A DNA stretch of 64,000 bases from Hirudo medicinalis (taxonomy: Eukaryota > Annelida > Clitellata > Hirudinida > Hirudinidae), in the NCBI GenBank assembly GCA_011800805.1, contig MPNW01000022.1, positions 62,001 to 126,000 on the forward strand, read 5' to 3'. Made by a program: the position numbers and the translations under genes. Each line of letters begins with the position of its first letter. Position 1 is the stretch's first letter. This document shows positions 39,631 to 53,827 of the stretch, one piece after another. The notes beneath the pieces were generated by a model that was not told the DNA's origin, ran no database searches, and saw only the letters and a list, made by a program, of their open reading frames with translations.

Positions 39631-41283
39631 GATCGATCGCCTCTCTATGATGTAAGTATTGTAAGGCTAATTATCATCATTGACATCATTTGCATTAATT
39701 ACGAATAATTAACTAAAGTATACATCTTGTTAAAATTGTCCATATTGTGTTCTGTTTTCAAATGTTAGCTTACTTGCAGCACTTGCTGTTAACGTTTTAA
39801 AAAAGTGTTTTTATTTTCTCTCAACCATCCTTGCAACAACGGCTTAACTAAAGTATTTTAAAGCGATAGATGGCAGGGTGTTAAGCCTCCAGGGCATCAA
39901 GAAAATTGTTCCAAGTTGACCTTGTGACCTTTTGTTAACTTCATTTGAATGAATTGTGAGTCGAATGACCTTTCGACCGTTTTGAAATTTTTTGAAACAC
40001 GTATCATTATCATGACATTCTTGGGGCCAGTTTGTTACTTCATGTTGAAGACTTGCTTACTTTCTTTAAGTATTTATAAGTTGAGTATTATAAGTTATTG
40101 TGATGCGTTGCAAACGAAAATAATATCATCCAAAATTATGCACTTTATCCTGCAGTTCATAATTTGATAAATGTTTTGACATCGATTTGACTTTTTAAGT
40201 CACACAGTCAAACAGTGGAATAAAAACAAAACTCGGTTCGTGAATTGTTTCTTTCAACTCAAGAACGAAGCATTTGAAATAGAAATGTCAGTACCAGCTG
40301 TATCTTAATATTGATAATATTACATTAAATGAGTTGCTGATATTTGTGATCGCAAATGTTGGAAAAAATAAGCGTTTAAATAAAATTGTAACTCAACAAA
40401 GCATTTCAAGACGAGGAAATATATTTTTTACGAGAACAAAGAGAAACCAACCTGAGTGAAAAAGTTCTGCCATCATTTTATTCCAATCAGTCAGAGGTTG
40501 TTTTGAAGGTTCGCTCCTATAAAGAGCCATTTCCTCGACTTTTTCTTATCAATTTATTTTCCTTATCGGTTCGAGAATTTCGTTTCAGCAACGTTCAGTT
40601 TAATAAAGCAGGCCCGAACACGTATAAATCGACAACCACTTCAAGCGCCTTCTCAATTAATTCCACAATTGGTCACAGCAGCGAGGCAAATCATAGCTTC
40701 AAATCAAAGGAAACTGATTCTCATAGAAACATTGAAATCCTTGCAGTACTGCTCCCTAAGAGAGTTGACATGAGAAAGATTTCAAAGACGCCAGAGAATC
40801 CATTGTCTGCTGTTTGAGCAGAACACACCGATGACAAGCGAGTCGAACTATCGAAGCATTCAGTGAGAGGTTCACACCAGCACAACACAAGGAGGTGCAA
40901 ATCTCTTCAAGACAATTCAGGGGACACGAGTTCAACAACACCATCCACTTCCTCTCTTCTCTGCTTCTTATTAAAACATGCAAACAGCGCCGATGTGCTC
41001 TTGATCGCCTGCCAATTTCTGGAACAATGCATCGAGAATCATTATCAAGCATTTACAAAAGTGGGATAGCTTAAAAACAGCAATAATAATAATAATAATT
41101 AATAGTATTTATTTATTAACAATAACCTGGGTGCATGGATTTATTTATTTTATAAATAAGTAGAATTTATGGATTTTAGGTTTGTTCAGCCCCCTAAAGT
41201 TTTGAGGACCCCCCTCAACAGTTACACTCCACTTTCAGGCAACCAACGTAGTTCAATTTGGTCTTGGAAAAGAATAGTAAAAA

Positions 41284-41356
41284 AGGTTACCAGATGACGC
41301 CCGCAGTCAAGTTTGTACCCAGTTGGGGAGATGCACCCCCGACAAATGGTTAACAC
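41284..41356 (+). repeat. Dispersed repeat R3, copy 2
   Basis: Partner of 38521-38592 in inverse orientation, with GGTTACCAGATGACG, AGTTGGGGAGATGCACCCCC and TGGTTAAC in order. Confidence 0.5.
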
Positions 41357-42220
41357 CATTTGACAAATTTCCCCCCCAGTGACAAATTTCTGAACATATC
41401 CCTGCATGGATGCGGTAAAAATAATTCATCATCAGCTTGTCACACTGTTATGAAATAGCAAGCGTTAAATAAAAGCTTATGAATGGCGTCGACACTGCTG
41501 GTCGCTTGTACCTGTTGTGAGCAGTCATAAATACTGACTGGTTTCAGAGATAAGAGTTACATATCAATTTGAAATGGCAATTGTTTGAAAAGCATTTTAA
41601 TAAACAATTATTTAAATAATTTATGCAATTAATTACTTACTTTAATTAATCACTTATTTTGAATGTATACATGTATAACTCACGATCAAAATAAATAAAT
41701 GTCCACACGATATTTCGATAAAACGGATTTATTGAAGTCGTTTTTAGCTTTAATGAGATTTATTGATTTAAAAAAAAACAATATTTCTACATATTTCTAC
41801 ATATTTAAATAACATTTCTAGAAAATTTTATGTCAGTTTAAGAACAATGTTTGAAATTAAAAGTAATAATTATGCACCGATTTCATCAGTGATTAGTGTT
41901 TACTAAAAACCGACATGCATCAACGGAGGCCTCAAGCAAAATGCTAATGAGGGTCACCAAGTTGACCTCTGCTCAGCATAAAGTCCTTGTTACTTGAAAT
42001 TGTAATTAATTTCCTAAGCGAAACTAATGTGCAATTTATTATTGAATGCGTTAATGAAACATTCAAGTTCATTAAGTACAACATTAAGTACAAGTTTAAA
42101 AGGTTAACGTGGCTTAAACATTGAAGTTCTTGTGAGTTCTTATGATGTCTGAAGAAAGGAAGTGCAATCCGAAGCAACACGAATTACTTTCCAGGTTATA
42201 ACTCCAGGACCGCCAGCATA

Positions 42221-42372
42221 AATTTCGGGCTCTTAGGCACAGCAACCACGGGCCCCTATGTTATGTCAATTTGGAAAAGGAAAAATAAGGTCATGATTGT
42301 AAAATTTAATACTCTAATACCCGGCGGGCCCGTGGGCACTTCCTCCTCCCTGCCCACTCTCTCGGCGGCCCC
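42221..42372. repeat. Dispersed repeat R2, copy 2
   Basis: Shares TTATGTCAATTTGG and AAGGTCATGATT, with GGGCCC-type flanks, with 18181-18345. Confidence 0.6.
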
Positions 42373-42562
42373 GTATAAGCAAACTTGTCTCCTTTAATGT
42401 CTTATTGGAGATGTCAACTTGTTCAGATGATACTCTAATGTTCGCCTTAAAAATTTAATTTCCAGAATTTGCAGTGGACTTGAAAATCTAACAACGGTGA
42501 TCTGTTGTGCTCCCTTTTATAGCTGTAGAAAGTCTCTTCTCAGATCAATTCCAGTCGTCGCG

Positions 42563-42625
42563 ATGATGATGATGATGACGACGACGACGATAATGATGGT
42601 AACGGTGACGATGACGATGATCATT
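42563..42625. repeat. (GAT/GAC)n microsatellite
   Basis: GATGAT units pass into GACGAC and then mixed GATGACGATGAT units. Confidence 0.9.
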
Positions 42626-45274
42626 TAACTGACGACGTTTGTACAAGTAATTACTGTGTGGTCAATGTCCCGATTAAGAGAACCAAGATCAATGTTGATG
42701 TCCAAGGACTCTATTTTAGGGATAGAGGATAATTTCAACATGAGATAATAAATGCTTAACATATTAAAGCCAGACATGGGTAGTCAGCTGATGTCGGGTA
42801 GGCAGAATTTTGACCCCGCTACAAAAAACAGCTGGTTGCATCTGTTTATAGTATTTATTCTTGGAGAATATTTGAGCACATTCACATGCTCATGCTCATT
42901 CGTCATATGTTGATTTATATGCTTATAAAGAATTATTGATGCTAGAAGTGACAAAGGCTGTAAACTTTTTTTTACTTTTAAACAATTGCGTCTGCTTCCT
43001 TAACGATAAATCAATGGTTTTAAGAATTACGAATATTGTGTATTTACGAAACATTTGTAAGAATTTGACAATTCCCGACTTCCCCAACTGACTTATCTTC
43101 TATGACACCAAGGGGTCTCAAAGTACGATCAGATGCGGCCCTCCACGACAAAAAATGAAAACATGGGAACAAATTAAAAATGGGAAACATGCGCAATTCG
43201 TTCTGAAATCTGTTATATGCCCAAGGAATTTCTGAATACTTGAAAATTTCGCATGCTGTGACAAACAGCAAGAAACTGCAACTTCTTCATGCTTCTTTTC
43301 CATGCTAAGTTTTTTTAAACTAAGTTTGAACAAGCAATTCCAGGAACGTTTCTATAATCTGGACATGTTCGTCAAAATAAGAAAATCCTTTTGACTATCA
43401 TTGAAAACTTACTTCCTGACTTACGAGTGGAAATTATCGATTTGCAATCCAATGACATTCCGAAGGGACAAATTTAAGGAAGGGATTTATATCGAATTTA
43501 ACAAAAGCCTTCTTTGGACTATTTTGTTCATTTAAAAAGTTTGCTCGTGAATTAATTTCTGCTTTTGCGTGAGAAGAAAATTTCAAAGTTTAAGTACGTG
43601 GAATCTTGCTATAGATCAGCATTATCTGATGAATATTTAAAATCCTTATTTATTTTAGGACCACATGCTTTGAACCAAATTCGATGTAATTTTATTTAAA
43701 AAAATTCATCAGTTTCATGTACGTCGAAGTAATCAAAAACCCTTTTATTTGCTACTGATATTCTGTAACCTGCATTCTGCACTGCATCGTAACACGGCAA
43801 TAAATAGCCTGTTATTCATTCGCTGCATTTTAGTAAATTTATTTCTTGTACTTTCAGCCGCCGAGACTTCAGATGTCAGCAATGTACATCTTTTAGTAAA
43901 TATGATCCAAAAATATTCTACATTCAACTTCTCCGAAAATGATTCTTCAAACTTTAATAAAGAATTATTCAATTAGTTCACGGGAATTGCAAGTCTTATC
44001 CATCCAAAGAAATATAATTAGATTATCATTTAATGTTTGCTGTGATGATTGGAAGATTAAAATTAGAAATTAAAGATTCGATTTTTCCGCAGAGACTTAA
44101 GTCAATTGAGTTTGTCCGTTTCCTTTCAAGTACTTTTGCAATTTATCTATTTATTCCTTATTATATTTTCTGTAATCGATCGTCTGAAAATTTAAGACGT
44201 TCCCTTTTTTTCTTTTCCGGATAATAACGGAAGACAAGCTCCCTCCTTTCTCTCTACATACATATCTAAGAGAGATAGCATTTCAATATTTCATGTTGCA
44301 TTAATTGATTGTTGTTAGTGATATTCTTAAAAATATTGACATTAATAGAAATATTTTAAATGTTGATTACATTCGAATAATAAATACTGAAGAATAAATC
44401 ATACTGGCCCCCTCTTGGAGGCCCTGCTTATGGAAATGCGCTCTTAAAACCTTTGAGCCTTGTGAAATTGTCAGATCAATGAACTCAATAGAACTGATCG
44501 ATATTTTAAAGATGAAATGTTTGCAGAATCTGCAGTCAGAATTATTACCGACTAGATTAAAGCAGTTATTCATTCCCCCATAGTTATGAATCGATACAAT
44601 GTAATATTTATTTATGTTTATCTTTGAATGAAACGTTTAGCCTTGGTCGAAAACCAGCATATTTTTTTTGGTCTGATGTGTGAAAGGAACTAGAGTTTGT
44701 TTTTGTTGCTTGATTTTTCGTGTACTACTCCTGCTTTTCACGTTCAAATGGAATCTCCAAAAATAACATTGATGGTGCATCGACGCGAGATATATCACAT
44801 GAATTTTATTGATTGAAACATTGATTCACCGTGATTACTTGAATCCAAAGCAGTTAAACCACAATTCTTTCAAAATTACATGAAATCTTAATTCTGGAAT
44901 AGGTATAAGATATTTTAATTTTTATGAGACATTTGATAAGGTAAATTTGAATAAAGTTAAAAAAACTTATTGTAACAACGTTGCTTTAGAAACAATATTT
45001 TTCGCCTACTTTATTGAGCATAAAAATGAATTGAATAATTATACAGACACGTTGAGGGAAAACGTATTACCGTAGCATGTACCTCGCAGACTCCAGAAAG
45101 CTTGATAACATCTCTCGAGCGTCTCAGTTCAGCTTCTTGGGAATTTAAAAATATGAAAACGGAATGCATTTGGTGCTCGTAAGACCACTTTCAAATCTAA
45201 TATTTGCAACAATATTCTTCGAAAAGTTGGTAAATAAGAATTTAATATGATTAATAAAAACTATTTCATGTAAA

Positions 45275-48200
45275 ATGTATTTAACGTATATTTTAAAATT
45301 TTTAATCATTGTGTTTCTGACAATTTTCGATAATTATTTTGCTCGCGCGTCGTCTGCTGATCTTCGTGGCCACTTTAGAGGCTTGTTTGGATACAAAGTG
45401 GACAATTGCTTTGATGATCCGATCGAGCAGCGAGTTAGAAAGTCCGATTTTATTTTTACTGGAACTATAAGAAAAATCCAGAGAGAAAATGGTGAGGTAA
45501 AAACTTCTTTTGTGGAAATCAAAAGAATCTTCAAGGGGGAGAATCGCCTTGATCTCTTGATTCTTTCTGAGGTCGAGGGGAGGTTTTTGCCGGTGAAATA
45601 TAAAGTGTGCATCGTAGAAGGATTTGAAAATGAGAATATTTGCTTCAAAAAAGTTTTTGAACGAGACACATGGCTTTTCTTCACCAATGCGGGAGGAGGC
45701 AGACTCTTTTTAAATTCGTCTTTGGCGAAGTTGTCCATTGTTAACATTGCGCGGACAGAAGCTGCTGCAAAAGGTAGTTCCGTTGTGACATAGTTTGTTT
45801 ATTTTCGTTATTATCGTTTTAAATTCTACTTAACAGATATAAATTAATTAATTATGTCCCCATAATATAAAAATTTATAAAGGAAGGGATTTCCATTGTA
45901 GAAAGCTCCTGAATTAATAAATTTCATTAAAAATTGAGAACATGAATAAACAAACCAGTTCATTTTCAGTTTAGTCAGTTCTTGAGCTATCTAAAGCAAT
46001 TACGCTCCTTTAAGAGGCTTTACTCTAATAATGAACAAAAACTAAGTATCTCTTGTATTTTTTGGGAGAAATTGTGAGGCTCACAGTGTATGAAATTGGC
46101 ATGTTTCATCAGTGAAACAGCTAGAAAGTAAAGCATTAAAACATATTATAATATCACATATTTGAAGGAATCAAAGGTTGTTTGTGGCTGATCTCATGAT
46201 AACCTTGTTTAAGTTGATTGTTAATTAAATGAATTGCATGAAAATGTTGTAGTGTGTATGCATGTGTCACGATGATCATCACATCCTTACATTTATGATG
46301 CCTTCTAAGCAAAATAGTACATGAAATACCTTATTCAGGTCTTAGTATAAGTCTTATATAATGCTCTCGAGTGCAGTATGTTGATCATTTTAGATGGAGG
46401 TGTGAACTTAATGTGATACTACATAACAATACTCGTAATATTGGAGCTGATGATGATGATGATGATAATAACACATGAAGTCATTTATTTCAGATATTTT
46501 TTCCTTGAGTAAACTAATAAAATTGTGTGGAAGAAATCACAGCATCCAAATTATTAAGATGTTTGTTATGGACCAATGAGTTGCACTAAAGCATGCACAC
46601 TGGTGATGGTTGCATGTGTGTTTACTGAGCAGTCTTGGCTCAGAATGTTTTTAAATTCTTTCTCCTTGCAAACAAAGTACTTGCAATAATGCGTTAAGAA
46701 CAATTTTGTGCTTAATTGAGGCATCTTTGTGAGAGAATTCCTTCAATCTGCTGTTTATAATAAGCCTTGAAAATGTAGGTTTTAAGTTACTTGTTGCTGT
46801 AAATATTTTTTATATATACAGTTTTCTTTTACGATGCGACAATATTTTTTTTTTCAGGGCAACAATACATATCACCAAGGATTACCTACTTCAACCTCAA
46901 AGGTTCTTAACACAATATCTTTCTGATTGCCAGGTTTTGCTAAGCTTTCCTGATATTCCTCTCTGCTGTTCTCTCTTTCATCAGCATCAGCATTATCATC
47001 ATCATCATCATCATCATCACCCCCAAACATTATTCTCATGTTTCAAGAATATTGCTATTTTTTATTCTTTTCAAAGTATTTTCAAGTCTTGACTGATCAC
47101 TTGGTGCATCAACATTGACAAAATTATAAAAAAAAATATTGATGCATATTATTTGCTGTCTTAGTATTTAAATCTAATATGATCTAATTCTTTTTAGTAA
47201 TTTGGATCTAATTTTTGCATCATCATCAATACTATTATTAACTGCTGCTTTTATTAAGATACTAAAGTATCTTTGCTGCAGGTCAGGATGAATGCCCTCA
47301 CAAGCCATGTCCATTTGGAGGGCAATGTCACAAAAATCTCATATCAGGCTATTATCAGTGCAGGTGCATGTTTGATTGCACTGGAGATGAGAGGGTGGTG
47401 TGTGGCAGTGATGGTGAGACTTACAAGAATTCTTGCCAACTCAACAAGACTTCCTGTCTCATGAAGAAAATCATTGAGGCGGCTCACGAGGGCTCCTGCG
47501 GTTAGTCGCGACGGATTGTTTGTTCACGGCATGGTGGATGGCTCGGATGAAGCTTAGAGAGGTGGAAGATTCCATGAAATTCTGCACATGCAATGCCTAC
47601 ATGTTGCTACTCATTGATAGAAGGCTATGCATCATTATAAGTGATACAAATCATATTGTAGTCACCACCTGGCTTAGATGTTCTTCAGCATAATTACAGC
47701 CATCGCCAAGCTCATTATGTTAATGTTTACAAATGTTATGCAAAAACTTTTGATGAGAGTTTTGCATTGGAATGCAACAGTTGCATGTCACTAAATCATT
47801 CCTGGCTTCGGTGCATTGTTGCTCGACAAGAACTCCTGCCAGGTGATGAATGCTTTTTGTGATGTTCTCTTAGGCCGTAATTGCTCGAACAAAAAGAGCC
47901 TTCGTTGTTATTAGCATTTACAGGTTAATTGTCTTTCAGAAGCAAAGGATCCCTGTCTGAATGTTACCTGCCTTTTTGGATCGAAGTGCTTCTCCCGGGG
48001 ACCCTCGTATGCCTGCACGTGCACGAGGGACGACACTTGCGACAAGGAGGAGAACAACAGCATCGAAGGAAGTTTTGAGGGGAGGAATGACATATTGTGC
48101 GGTACCGACGGCAGGGAATACAGTAACATTTGCCAGCTCGAGTACAAGATGTGTCTCAATCAAAAGGAAATCAACGTCTCGCACCAAGGATCGTGTGGTA

Positions 48201-51200
48201 CGTTACATCTTCTTCACGACCTCGAGCTTTAGAAAATATTTTGTACGAAATACATTCAGAATGTTTATTTAATGCAACGTTTGTCGGCAGATCCGTGTCA
48301 GAATTTGCAGTGTTATTTTGGTGCCACGTGCATTGTTCACGACAACAAGTTGGCTTCTTGTGCCTGCCAACAGAATTGCTCCCAGGTTTTTAAATTGTGA
48401 TTTAATTATGGGCTTCTAAATATATTCAGTTGAACTAATGTAATCTCAACTGGGAACCTCTTGGGAAAAATGAATTTTCACTCTTTCAGTATTTTAAATG
48501 ATCATTATCAAGGAGTGGTTCGTCACAGAGACATTAATCATCTTAAAACACTACCTCTGACGCTATGCAAATGGCGCATTATAAATTAACTATTATTATT
48601 ATTATTATTAAATTAATTTTAAGTTAAGTCGTATGCATTCGTGCTGCAGGTGGTGCAGAAGCAGTGCGGTTCTGATGGGGAGACTTACGACAACAACTGC
48701 TTCATGAACAGGGCGTCCTGCTCGAGACAACAGGAGATCACCTTGCTCCACAACGGCCCTTGTGGTTTGTGACGGCCTCTGATTATGTTTTTACGTTCTT
48801 CGTTCGTTAGGGTGACGTCGTTACGTTCACGACCCAGTGGTGAAGTGCGACGACGAGGAGTGTCGATACGGCAGCGAGTGCATCGAGGGGGAGTGCGTCT
48901 GTCCTTCGAACTGTTCGACGGAAGAGGAACCCGTGTGTGCCACGGACGGATCGACTCACGTCAACGAGTGCGCCCTGCTCGCATTTGCCTGCAACCGGAG
49001 ACTTCCCGTAGCCGTCGCTTACCTCGGCGACTGCGAAGAGGAACTTCACGTCGAAGGTGGTGTCGATGTCTTTGTTTTTAAACGAAGCACGTTCTGCCGT
49101 CGTGTGCATTTTGCTCGCAGTGGATTCATACCGTCGACAAATTGCCATGTCGAAGAATGCGTTTAAATGCATCCGTTCGATTACACGAAGACTTTATGAA
49201 TGATTAAAGTTAATTTGATTTATCAAACAAATGACTAAATAAATAAATTGTCGATTCACGTCCCATCAGTTTTTGTTCTTTGTCGGTTTCGTGCGTCACG
49301 CCGAAGTCGATTCATCTCGACGAGAACTCGAGCGTTTATTGATAGCAATGAGTTACAATGTAAATAAATCGATCATCACGTTCCAACGATAATCTTCGAT
49401 AACCGATTGATTTTTACAGATGCCTGCGAAGACATAAAGTGTTTGTACGGAGGTAGATGTGATGTTTCATTGGCTGATGGCAAAAGAGTCGAGAAATGTC
49501 TCTGTTCATTTTTCTGCGAAGACGAAAGGTTAGTAGCGTTCGGCGTCGTCCTCGTGCGAGGTGCGCGCACTTTCGTCCGACACGTCGTCGAGTGGCTCGC
49601 GTCGTCGACGATTCGTTATTAAATATTTACGATTAATTTTAATTATTCCGACACGTTTCGAAAGCATCTTCAAGAAGACATTCAATACTGCTTAATCTGC
49701 TGCTACAAGAATTTGTATTTTTTCTAATTGAATATTGTTATTATTTGTAGGAATGTTGTTTATGTTTATTGTATTTGCTGTGTACATGCCAATAAACAAG
49801 CGATGTTCTCTGATGTTGAATGGCTGGAAAAACTTGTTTATGTTTGAAACCTTATAGGATGTCTGTGTGTGGCTCAGACAAGAGAATTTATTTCAATGAA
49901 TGTTACCTCATGAGATCTGCCTGCAGGAAACAAACTCTCGTCGAACCTCGGCCAATGCAGTTTTGCCAAGGTTACGGACGATCTTTATCTTTTTTGACCA
50001 TACTTGCTTTGTACTTAATTTAATGTTGCTAAATTATTTTTCACTGTTTCATTGAGCCTTCATGATGCAATGGCAAGAGTTTGATTTAGTTAAACATCTT
50101 TTTTTGATATGGAATGGCCTCAGTTTGAGTTGCTTAAAATTATACAGAAAATATTAAATTTATTCTTGCAGGTTATTTATTAATGTAAAAGTGCGAGGGT
50201 GTAGTTGAAAAATCGATCTCCTCTAAATGACGAGCTTAATTTAACAAAACTTGATTAATGTATATGTAAACATTCACACATGGTAAAACATTCAGATTCC
50301 AACTCAGACTTTGACTCCAACTTTGTACAGATTCTACAGAAGAGTTCTGTGATGGATTCCCAGTCATGAGGAATCAATCAACAGGTGACGAAATGCAATG
50401 TGCAGGTGAGGTCACGGATGACTGTCCACCTGAAGGTTATTGCCACATCATCGAAAATGGGGGGAGATGTTGTCAAGGATGTGAGCTTATTTTCTTTGAA
50501 TATGTCACAATTTTGTCTAAATCATACATTTATAAATTATTTAGAATTAAATATTCTTGGCAATCAAATGCATTCTAAGCATTTCCAAGACATGTTACTA
50601 TGTGCCATTTAATAAATTAGATTTATAGTCATAAAAAGTCAAGTTTTGCATTAGTGAAAGAGTGATGTTTCAACTTTAGCTATATTGTTGGAATTTTATT
50701 TTGGCAGACCAAGTTGTGTCTGGTTGTGAGATGAGTGAATATGGATGTTGCACAGACCTTGTAACTGCCGCTCTTGGCCCTGAATATTTTGGTTGTGATC
50801 TAGAAGGTAGGTAACATTTAAAAACTGAGTAAAACGAATTGTCACATAATTTGTCAATTAATTGGCACTAATGCAAAGACATACAAATCTGAAACTAAAG
50901 TTTTTGATAGCTCAGAGGGTTGCATTCCTGCTTGCGTTGTTCGCAACAGTTGCAATGTGCTGTGTTTGCAACCCAGCTTGCATGGCCTCAAGTGTCCTTT
51001 GGAAGAAGCCCCATGTAAATACTTAACAAAAAACATCTCTGATGATCTGCATATGTTGCAGAATGTATAAGTGAACTTCAAGTAAAAATGTAAACATTCT
51101 AAAAAGGTTTCTAAGTTTTTTTCATTTTGTGCAGATGAGTTAGCCTGCCAATGCAATCCTCTTGGATCTCTGGAAGCAATGTGTGGTCAAGACACCAGAA

Positions 51201-53536
51201 GATGCAACTGCAAGCCAAGAGTGGCAGGCATGAGATGTGATAGGTGTGAATCAAACTACTGGGGTTTCCTCAGGATTGCTGATGGAGAAGATGGCTGTCA
51301 AGGTTGGTTTGTAGTTTTTATTATTACTTCAAATTATTCAACAAATTCAAATAATTTATTTACTAATAAATAAAGAAGATAAATAGAACTAGTTCATGTT
51401 CATCTGTGCTTCATCAATTCTTTTGATAATACAAATTGAAGTTTCTGATTGTGTCAGTGTTGATGTATTGAAGATATATTTTGTTTTGCATAACATCAGT
51501 ACTTAATGCTAAAATTCAACCTGCAGCATGCAACTGTAATGAATATGGCTCTTTGAGAGATGACTGTGACCAAATGACAGGACAATGCATGTGTTTGGAA
51601 AATGTCACGGGTGTTAAATGTGACACGTGCAACAATGGGTCTCCAATCACAGAGCAAGGATGTTCAGGTGGGTTATGAAGAGATAAACTTAGAAGGGGAG
51701 AGTGAGTAACTCTGACCAAGTATCAGGATTAAAACTGCATATCTCAAGTGAATTTTGAACATAAATAGGGTTTATTTATTATTCTGAAATACTTTAACAT
51801 ATCTCTATGTGCATCATTGGAATTGCTTCATATTTTAAATTCTAAGCTTTTTCTCAGATGAAGATGCCAAAACTGCCAGCTCTGAACCACAAAATATGAC
51901 ATCCCAACTCCCAAGCAAAACCAAGAGGCCAACAAAGACCTCAAAATACACAAGGCTCCATAAAGTAACAAAAGCAATTAAAAGAAAACACACAGAAACA
52001 ACAGAGTCCATCACCCTCTCTTTCCTTCAAGTTGAAGTCACAGAGAATGCAGAATTAGCAACACCAGATGTTACCTATTCCACTGGTGTTGATGACATAT
52101 CTACGGCAACGACAAGCAATGAGACCGATCCTGAAGTTGTCGTTAATTCCACAACTTCCCCGATGACCACTTCCACCACAACTCTCCAGACCACTACAGA
52201 AGATATCTGTAAGCAGTTTTGTTTCAAAAATGTTTTCCGGTACCGTCTCGAGAGCCGATAGCAATTATAGCATTCCTGTTACGAACGTGTTTATTATTTA
52301 ACGTCAATAGTTACAGAGTCCTAAGATTTCAATTAATTAACGAATTTATGTTTTATAATATTCAATATTTCAAAATGGTTATAATGCATTAGGAATATAA
52401 TATTCTAATTTTTCTTGCATAGCTTCAGCAGATTATACAACACCCTACTTCACTGGAGATTCATTTGTGGAATTGAAATCTTTGGAGCACGGAAGTCGGG
52501 ACATAAGCATCGAGATCGGATTCCGGGCGCTTTCTTCGAACGGGCTTCTCTTTTACGCCGGACATCTTGATGTCAAGAAGGGGACTTTATTTCAATTGCA
52601 ATAGTTAATGGTTCCTTGGAGCTCAGGTATTTCTGCATTGAATTACCTTTTTTTTAATGTACTTATGCACGTGCAGCCGTGCTTGATACGTGACCCATCC
52701 AGATACGACCTCGGAAGTGGCTCGACGACCCTGAAGATTGCTTCGGGGGTGAAACTTAATCAATTGCATCGAGCCAATGCAGTTAGGCACGGTCGTGACG
52801 GGCTTTTGAAGCTGGACGACGAATTGAAGGATGCCGGCCTGAGCCCCGGACAGATCCGGTCTCTTGATTTGGGGCTACCTATCTATCTGGGCTCAGTACC
52901 TGATAAGTCTATGATGTTTGAGGACTAACATGTGCTACATGTGTTGGAAATTTTCTTAATAGGCTGAAATATTCAACAGCGAGCAAAGAAACAGCCATGT
53001 CGGGCACGGTTTCCACGGTTGCATCGATTTTTTGAGGATCATGAGTTCAGAGCTGAACTATGAGTATGATTTGTGCAAAACCTCATCGCCTGACATATTG
53101 TCGGACAGAAAAACCTGTAAGTGGACTTTGCTACTTTGCTCTAGTTCCTAAAAAGCAATGGCAATGTGTTTTTATCTTAGCTTTGCCTCTTCTTATTCCC
53201 ATGATTAATTGATGACTCACCATTCAATAACTGCTGAAATAGAGAAATCAATTTTAATTTGTTCCTAAGATATTCTTAAAAACGCTCCAGATGACTGTAG
53301 AGACTCATGCACAGATTACGAATGTATCAAGGAGATGTCATGCCAACCAGGCAAAGAGTTCGTTTTTGCGTGCAAGTGTCCCAAGAGGAATTATGGTAAT
53401 TTTGTTTTACATTTTGATGACTGATGAATAAGGTGTTTTATCAAATGAATTCTAACCAGGACTTCATTGCGAGTTTGAGGACTATTCCGTGGAGGTGCCA
53501 AACAACCACACAGACCTAAGAAAGAGGATCTTGTGA
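45275..53536 (+). CDS. AGRN: Agrin-like proteoglycan, short form (NtA, Kazal, LE, one LamG)
   Basis: Secreted basement-membrane protein. Nineteen exons: 45275-45773, 46858-46902, 47282-47500, 47940-48197, 48291-48385, 48650-48764, 48838-49056, 49420-49528, 49858-49970, 50331-50480, 50708-50806, 51135-51302, 51527-51667, 51858-52208, 52423-52626, 52703-52906, 52980-53116, 53291-53395, 53460-53536; about 1102 aa. Order: signal peptide (YILKFLIIVFLTIF), NtA (about 30-165), five follistatin/Kazal modules (for example CGSDGETYKNSCQLNKTSCL, CGTDGREYSNICQLE), a Cys-rich part with YGCCTDLVTAALGPEYFGC as in agrin, two laminin-EGF modules (CRCESNYWGF-type; ACNCNEYGSLRDDC), a Thr/Ser-rich linker, one LamG (ISIEIGFRALSSNGLLFYAG to GFHGCIDFLRIM), one EGF and a stop. 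No SEA and no second or third LamG. Exon 15 needs one extra G in the run at 52580-52583 to stay open. Confidence 0.9.
46985..47018. repeat. (CAT)n microsatellite
   Basis: About ten ATC/CAT units in agrin intron 2. Confidence 0.9.
48551..48612 (+). mobile_element. Solitary LINE/SINE 3' tail (agrin intron)
   Basis: CTACCTCTGACGCTATGCAA then ATGGCGCATTATAAATTA and (TTA)n. It is nearly identical to the 3' tail of the minus-strand LINE at 11941-11991. No 5' part of an element is detectable. Confidence 0.7.
50903..51025 (+). mobile_element. tRNA-derived SINE, copy C (agrin intron)
   Basis: A box TAGCTCAGAGG at 50908-50918 and a B-box-like GTTTGCAAC at 50964-50972, with intervening sequence alignable to copies A and B. 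The 3' part (GTCCTTTGGAAGAAGCCCCA) is diverged. Confidence 0.65.
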
Positions 53537-53827
53537 TGCAGATATTTCAAAATTGTTAACCAATAATATTATAATTATATGGATTTCTATCGTTTCTGCA
53601 TAAACTAAGAACTGGTTGCTTGTTCTATTCAATGAGGCTTAAAATGCTTCGGACGTTTACTGGTCAAATGTGATAAACCTTCTGAAATTGCAGCATAACA
53701 GCTGCAGAACACAAACATGATTATCAAGAAAATCTTCAAGGAAGTTCAATATCTTGGGTTCCAATCATTAATTTAATAGGTCCCCAAACAGAATTCACAA
53801 ATAATTAATTTAGCATTAATCAAAAAT
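53537..53827. other. Convergent gap, agrin to HERPUD-like
   Basis: I searched the plus strand here for further agrin LamG or EGF exons and saw none. Confidence 0.5.

Larger units (their letters stand above)
39631..45274. other. Gene-poor region, FBXL7 to agrin
   Basis: About 5.6 kb with no supported gene. It holds repeat copies at 41284-41356 and 42221-42372, a GAT/GAC microsatellite at 42563-42625 and short open frames without family, start or splice support (for example 40503-40817 +). The FBXL7 promoter is at the left end and the agrin promoter at the right end. Confidence 0.5.

Noticed and set aside
40503..41069. Overlapping frames on both strands in the FBXL7-agrin gap
   Set aside because: No domain, splice-site or start support, and both strands open equally, which suggests chance.
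45334..45747. 137-codon minus-strand frame
   Set aside because: Antisense shadow of the agrin NtA exon.
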